Shown: one piece after another, positions 60,437 through 64,000 of the stretch
Position numbering within the stretch: position 1 is the first letter of the stretch
Layout: the number at the start of each line of letters is the position of its first letter
Assembly (NCBI RefSeq): GCF_003594875.1
Contig: NZ_QZEY01000001.1
Span: forward strand, 186,001-250,000
DNA from: Bailinhaonella thermotolerans
GTDB taxonomy: Bacteria; Actinomycetota; Actinomycetes; Streptosporangiales; Streptosporangiaceae
DNA length: 64,000 bases
Reading direction: 5' to 3'
The notes under the pieces: generated by a model
What the model saw: the letters and a program-made list of their open reading frames with translations, nothing else
What the model was told of the DNA's origin: nothing
Databases searched by the model: none
Made by a program: the position numbers and the translations under genes

Positions 60437-60467
60437 CGCCGCGGGATCCGCGGCGACCACGGTGGTC
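60437..60467. terminator. Adjacent hairpins between convergent operons
   Basis: CGCCGCGG-GAT-CCGCGGCG (60437-60455, 8-bp stem) is followed by GACCACGGTGGTC (60455-60467). They lie 14 bp past the last injection-system stop and before the convergent response-regulator stop; a bidirectional terminator is likely. Confidence 0.55.
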
Positions 60468-60505
60468 CACCCCGTCGTACGCCAGGGAGGGCGTCCGGCG
60501 GGGTG

Positions 60506-61168
60506 TCAGGGGCCGGGCGGGGTCACGAGGCCGGACTCGTAGGCGAGGACGACGAGCTGGGCGCGGTCGCGGGCGCGGAGTTTGGCCATGGCGCGGTTGA
60601 CGTGGGTCTTGGCGGTCATGGGGGTGATCAGCATGCGGTCGGCGATCTGGTCGTTGGACAGGCCCCGCGCGACCAGGGCCACGGCCTCGCGTTCGCGGTT
60701 GGTCAGCTCCTCCAGCGCGGCGGGAGAGCCGGTGGTGAGCGGCTGGGTGACGAACCTGTGGATCAGGCGGCGGGTGATCGACGGCGCGAGCAGGGCGTCG
60801 CCCCGCGCGGCGACGCGCACGGCGTGCAGGAAGTCCTCCGGCTGGATGTCCTTGACCAGGAATCCGGCCGCGCCGGCGCGCAGCGCGTCGAAGACGTACT
60901 CGTCCAGGCCGTAGTTGGTCAGGATGACGACGCGCACCCCGGCCAGGGCGGGGTCGGCGGCGATGCGGCGCGTCGCCTCGATGCCGTCCATCACCGGCAT
61001 CTGGACGTCGATGAGCGCGATGTCGGGCCGGTGCTCCCTGGCCAGGGCCAGGCCCTCGCGCCCGTCGGCGGCCTCGGCCACCACCTCGATGCCGTCCTCG
61101 GCGTCGAGCAGCGCGCGGAACCCGCTGCGGATGAGCGGCTGGTCGTCCACCAGCAGGACGCGGATCAC
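60506..61168 (-). CDS. NarL/FixJ-family response regulator
   Basis: A 220-aa two-domain regulator. The receiver carries Asp8-Asp9 (LLVDDQPLIRSG), phospho-acceptor Asp54 (IALIDVQMPVMDG) and the conserved Lys in GFLVKDIQPED. The C-terminal LuxR HTH reads LTNREREAVALVARGLSNDQIADRMLITPMTAKTHVNRAMAKL. GTG 61168 overlaps the kinase stop (GTGA). It should be activated by the adjacent kinase and probably binds the duplicated palindromes upstream of the kinase and the DUF6223 gene. Confidence 0.94.
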   Translation of the reverse strand: MIRVLLVDDQPLIRSGFRALLDAEDGIEVVAEAADGREGLALAREHRPDIALIDVQMPVMDGIEATRRIAADPALAGVRVVILTNYGLDEYVFDALRAGAAGFLVKDIQPEDFLHAVRVAARGDALLAPSITRRLIHRFVTQPLTTGSPAALEELTNREREAVALVARGLSNDQIADRMLITPMTAKTHVNRAMAKLRARDRAQLVVLAYESGLVTPPGP

Positions 61169-62283
61169 GGCGCGGGCTCCAGGGGGAGTTCGGCCCGCAC
61201 GGAGAATCCGCCCTCCCCGCGCGGCGCCGCGTGCAGGCGCCCGCCGAGGGCGGTGACGCGCTCGCGCATCCCGAGCAGGCCGACGCCGTGGCCGGGGGTC
61301 GTGCCCGGCGCGGCCGTGCCGTCGTCGTCGACCCGGATGACCAGCGAGCCGGGCCGGTAGTCGATGCGGACCGACGCGGCGGTGGCGGCGGCGTGGCGGG
61401 CGACGTTGGTCAGCGACTCCTGGACGATCCGGTACGCCGTCCGGTCCACGGCGGCCGGGACGTCGCGCCGGGGGCCCTCGATCGTCAGGTCGGCGTCGAG
61501 GCCGGCGGTACGGGCGCGTTCCACCAGTTCCGGGACGTGGTCGAGGCCGTGGGGCGGGCTCTGGCCGTCCTGCCGCAGCGCCTCCAGGGTCGCGCGCAGC
61601 TCCCGGGCGGCCTCCCGGCCCGCCTCGCGGATGGCCAGCAGCGCCTCGGGCACCTGCTCGCCGCGCCGCCGGGCCAGGTGGACGGCGACCTCGGCCTGCA
61701 CCTTGATGACGGAGATCTGGTGGGTGAGCGAGTCGTGCAGTTCCCGCGCGATGTGCAGGCGCTCCTCGTCGGCGCGGCGGCGCGCGGTCTCCTCCCGGGT
61801 GCGCTCGGCCTCGTCCGCCCGCCGTTCGGCCTGGCGGAGGGCTTCGCCGGCCGCGCCCGCGGCGACCAGCCAGGCGATCTCCAGCGCGCCCCGGGACCGG
61901 GCGAGCGCGTCGCCCGGGGACAGGCCCTGGGGCGGCGCGAGGGCCGCGAGCGGGAGTGCCACCAGCATGATCACCGATCCGGCGACGGCGGCGGCGCGAT
62001 GGCCCGCGCGCACCGCGGCGTACACCGCGAACAGGTACGCGACGACGGGCACGTCGAACCCCGCCACCTGGTATCCGACGGCGCACGCGCCGGTCACGGC
62101 CAGCACGGCGACCGGCGCCCGGCGGCGGGCGGCCAGCGCCAGGCCGCCGGCGGCCAGCAGCGCGTACCCCAGCGGGGCCGCGCCCGCGGCCGGGCGGTCC
62201 CCAGAGAGCCCGGCGGCCAGCAGCGCCGCCGCCACGCCCACGGCGATCGCCCAGTCCGCGGCGCCGCTCCATCCCCTCCTCAT
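61165..62283 (-). CDS. Sensor histidine kinase, HisKA_3 (NarX/DesK-like) type
   Basis: A 372-aa membrane kinase. About five TM segments span residues 10-145, with no large extracellular loop, so it probably senses membrane or intramembrane signals. A linker coiled coil (RQAERRADEAERTREETARRRADEE) leads to the H-box LHIARELHDSLTHQISVIK with His183 as phosphorylation site. The HATPase domain carries QESLTNVARHA, VDDDGTAAPG and GHGVGLLGMRERV. ATG at 62283. It forms a coupled pair with the downstream regulator. Confidence 0.93.
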   Translation of the reverse strand: MRRGWSGAADWAIAVGVAAALLAAGLSGDRPAAGAAPLGYALLAAGGLALAARRRAPVAVLAVTGACAVGYQVAGFDVPVVAYLFAVYAAVRAGHRAAAVAGSVIMLVALPLAALAPPQGLSPGDALARSRGALEIAWLVAAGAAGEALRQAERRADEAERTREETARRRADEERLHIARELHDSLTHQISVIKVQAEVAVHLARRRGEQVPEALLAIREAGREAARELRATLEALRQDGQSPPHGLDHVPELVERARTAGLDADLTIEGPRRDVPAAVDRTAYRIVQESLTNVARHAAATAASVRIDYRPGSLVIRVDDDGTAAPGTTPGHGVGLLGMRERVTALGGRLHAAPRGEGGFSVRAELPLEPAP

Positions 62284-62343
62284 GCCGGAACCCTAGCCGG
62301 ACGTCCCGGGCGGCCGGATCCGGCGCCCGGCTGATCCGCCGTC

Positions 62344-62388
62344 TACCGCGGACGCGGTACCTCCGCGGCTCCTACCGCGTCCGCGGCA
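62344..62388. promoter_or_regulatory. Duplicated NarL-type palindromes in the divergent promoter region
   Basis: TACCGCG-GA-CGCGGTA (62344-62359, perfect) and TACCGCG-TC-CGCGGCA (62373-62388, one mismatch) are 29 bp apart, between the kinase and DUF6223 genes. Together they also form a 14-bp inverted repeat. Binding by the adjacent response regulator is inferred. Confidence 0.6.
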
Positions 62389-62519
62389 GCCCGCTACGGC
62401 GCCGGCGGCACCGCCGATCGCCCCCGTGGGGCGGACGACCCGGGGCAGGCCCGCGGGACAGGATCGGCGGCATCGGCTCGCCGGAGAAGACCGGCTCACC
62501 GGAGCAGAAGGAGAACCCC

Positions 62520-62954
62520 ATGTCCACCCGTCGCCTGCCCGCCGTCGTCGTGTCCGCCCTGGCCGGAGGGATCGCGCTGGCCGCGCCGGCGGCCGCGCAC
62601 GCCTCGGCCGCGTACGCCGCGGCCGCGCCGGCCGCCGACGCCTACACGCTGAGCGCCGGCCGCCTCGCCGCCATCGTGGGCGCGCTGCTCGCGCTGACCG
62701 GCCTGGTCAGCGGCGGCCTGGCCCTCGCCCGCTCCACCGGCCGCCTCGGCTCGGGCCCGGGCCGCCGGGGCGCCTTCACCGCCCTGGCCGCCGGCCTGGG
62801 GGGCGCCGTCATCGGCGGCCTGGTGATCGTCACCGCCGACGGCGGCCTCGGCACCGGCAACGGCCTGGGCGGCGGCGTCGTCTCCCTCCTGATGGGCCTG
62901 ACCGCCATGGCCCTCGGCCGCCTGGTCCTCCTCCGCGCGCGCCGCACCGGCTGA
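62520..62954 (+). CDS. DUF6223-like membrane protein
   Basis: 144 aa with a strong AAGGAGAA site before the ATG. A signal/TM segment (residues 5-27, ALAGGIALAAPAAAHASA) is followed by three TM helices (LAAIVGALLALTGLVSGGLALA, AFTALAAGLGGAVIGGLVIVT, GGGVVSLLMGLTAMALGRLVLL). Such proteins occur next to NarL-type two-component systems in actinomycetes, as here. The function is unknown; it is a likely target of the divergent pair. Confidence 0.75.
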   Translation: MSTRRLPAVVVSALAGGIALAAPAAAHASAAYAAAAPAADAYTLSAGRLAAIVGALLALTGLVSGGLALARSTGRLGSGPGRRGAFTALAAGLGGAVIGGLVIVTADGGLGTGNGLGGGVVSLLMGLTAMALGRLVLLRARRTG

Positions 62955-63218
62955 CCCGCCCGCCCCTCGTCCCGGACGTACGGCTCGCACCCGCCCGCCC
63001 ACGGGCGCGGGCGCTTCGGGGGCGGCGGGGCTTGAGGCGGGCGGTGATCACTCCTGGTCACCGGGAGGAAATACGCGGGAAGGCAGATGTGGCGGGGCCG
63101 GGCGGGTTCGTAGCGTGAGGGGATTCGCTTCGGGGGCGTTCGGGCGGATTGAACGGCACGCACCGTCCGCAAGCCGGCGTTCCGCGGTCGCGGCCCGCCG
63201 AGGAGTTGAGGAAGGTCC

Positions 63219-64000
63219 ATGCGAAAATCCCTGTCCTTCACCCGCGTGGCGACGGGAGTCTGCGCCCTCGCCCTCGTGCTCTCCGGTCCGATGGCCACCG
63301 CGCGAGCCGACGCCTCACCCGGCGCCGACCCGGCCCCGGGCGGCTCCGCCCCGGCGACGAGCGCCTCGGCACAGGCGACCAGCACCGCCCCGGCGACCAG
63401 CGCCGCCCCGGCGCCGGGCTCCGTCCCCGCGCCGGGCGGCTCGGTGCCCGTGGAGAACAACGGGCCCGTTCCGCCCGATCAGCCCGCCGCGGCCACCCCG
63501 GATCCGCTGGACGTGACGCTCGCCGAGCCGGCCGCCGCCTGCTCGACGCAGCCCACCGGGGGCGATCTCGCCGTCTCGCGCCCGATGCCGGGCGGCCGGT
63601 TCTACCGCGTCTACGTCCCGCCCGGCCTCACGGGCCCCGCGCCCCTGCTGGTCGCGGTGCACGGCGGCGCGGGCACCCCGGTCAGCCACGAGAAGATGAC
63701 CGGCTGGTCGGCGTTCGCCAAGCAGAAGAAGTTCATCGTGGTCTACCCGCGCGGCACGACCCCGGCCCCGCCCGGCTGGGCGTGGTGGTCGTGGCCTGCC
63801 GCCGACGACATCGAGTACCTGCGCAACGTGGTCAGGAACGTCGCCGGGACCTGGTGCGTCAACCCCCGCCGCGTCCACATGGAGGGGCACTCCATGGGCG
63901 GCATGATGACCGGGCGGATGGCGTGCGCCGCGCGGAACATGTTCGCCTCGTTCGGCGTCTACGACGGCCAGTGGCCGCTGCTGGCCTGGGACTGCCCGGC
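63219..64000 (+). CDS. Secreted esterase/PHB-depolymerase-type alpha/beta hydrolase, 3' end outside window
   Basis: At least 260 aa, open at the right edge. GAGGAAGG stands 3 bp before the ATG. A signal peptide covers residues 1-30 (cleavage near ARA-DA), followed by an Ala/Pro/Ser/Thr-rich linker to about residue 105 and an alpha/beta-hydrolase domain of the LpqC/feruloyl-esterase/PHB-depolymerase kind: PLLVAVHGGAGTP (oxyanion region), FIVVYPRG, ADDIEYLRNVV and nucleophile elbow GHSMGG with Ser225. Cysteines at CSTQP and TWCVNP may pair. It probably hydrolyses a polyester or aromatic ester outside the cell; the remaining catalytic residues lie beyond the window. Confidence 0.88.
   Translation, partial: MRKSLSFTRVATGVCALALVLSGPMATARADASPGADPAPGGSAPATSASAQATSTAPATSAAPAPGSVPAPGGSVPVENNGPVPPDQPAAATPDPLDVTLAEPAAACSTQPTGGDLAVSRPMPGGRFYRVYVPPGLTGPAPLLVAVHGGAGTPVSHEKMTGWSAFAKQKKFIVVYPRGTTPAPPGWAWWSWPAADDIEYLRNVVRNVAGTWCVNPRRVHMEGHSMGGMMTGRMACAARNMFASFGVYDGQWPLLAWDCP

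Overview
The window is very GC-rich (about 73% by eye), with dense gene packing, many GTG starts, 4-base GTGA/ATGA gene overlaps and families typical of filamentous actinomycetes (a SAM-dependent methyltransferase of the Methyltransf_19/DUF574 type, SpoIIE/STAS/HATPase partner-switching proteins, MmyB-type XRE regulators, DUF6223, DUF998). It looks like a chromosomal segment of a Streptosporangiales/Thermomonosporaceae- or Streptomyces-like actinobacterium; the genus cannot be fixed from this sequence alone.

Layout. 0-17.3 kb: housekeeping and regulatory genes (PP2C phosphatase cut by the left edge, 5'-3' exonuclease, FabF-like ketosynthase, Ski2-like helicase with a 14-TM MFS pump, DUF998, an ArsR-AHSA1 pair, methyltransferase, ADC-family protein, LysE exporter, a divergent STAS/anti-sigma-kinase pair, thioesterase, an MFS pump with divergent XRE regulator). 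17.4-28.1 kb: a minus-strand catabolic cluster (UbiD, UbiX, NCS2 permease, Amidohydro_2 protein, xanthine-dehydrogenase-type molybdoenzyme, GntR regulator, deaminase-type amidohydrolase, second NCS2 permease). Nearly the same 16-bp motif lies upstream of both the GntR gene and the outermost permease gene, so the cluster is probably one regulon for an N-heterocycle or purine-like substrate. 28.2-29.4 kb: an XRE regulator divergent from methionine aminopeptidase, with nested palindromes between them. 29.7-36.3 kb: five overlapping plus-strand genes for a FecCD-type metal-chelate importer and two ABC exporter half-transporters, behind a Fur/Zur-like dyad, a hairpin and a short leader ORF. 36.4-40.6 kb: a MerR-peroxiredoxin fusion with a textbook MerR promoter, an AGCS symporter, and a winged-helix regulator coupled to a CPBP membrane protease.

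40.9-60.4 kb is the main accessory feature: a compact contractile injection system (CIS) on one strand with sheath, tube, VgrG/gp27-gp5-like hub-spike, PAAR-like tip, gp25, baseplate J and tail-tip proteins. It has no capsid, terminase, integrase or lysis genes and no visible AAA+ ATPase. Where phages carry a tape measure it encodes two very large proteins (970 and 1049 aa) whose C-termini look like nucleases (HNH-like after a pre-toxin-like segment, and PD-(D/E)XK-like). They start with a related short module and have no obvious immunity gene. These are the best candidates for something new: effectors, or toxin-tipped tape measures, of an actinobacterial CIS.

60.5-64 kb: a NarL-type two-component system divergent from a DUF6223 membrane protein across duplicated palindromes, then a secreted esterase cut by the right edge. 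Intergenic spaces hold many long perfect GC hairpins without U-tracts, and tandem or dispersed short repeats, notably around GCCGTACGGC.
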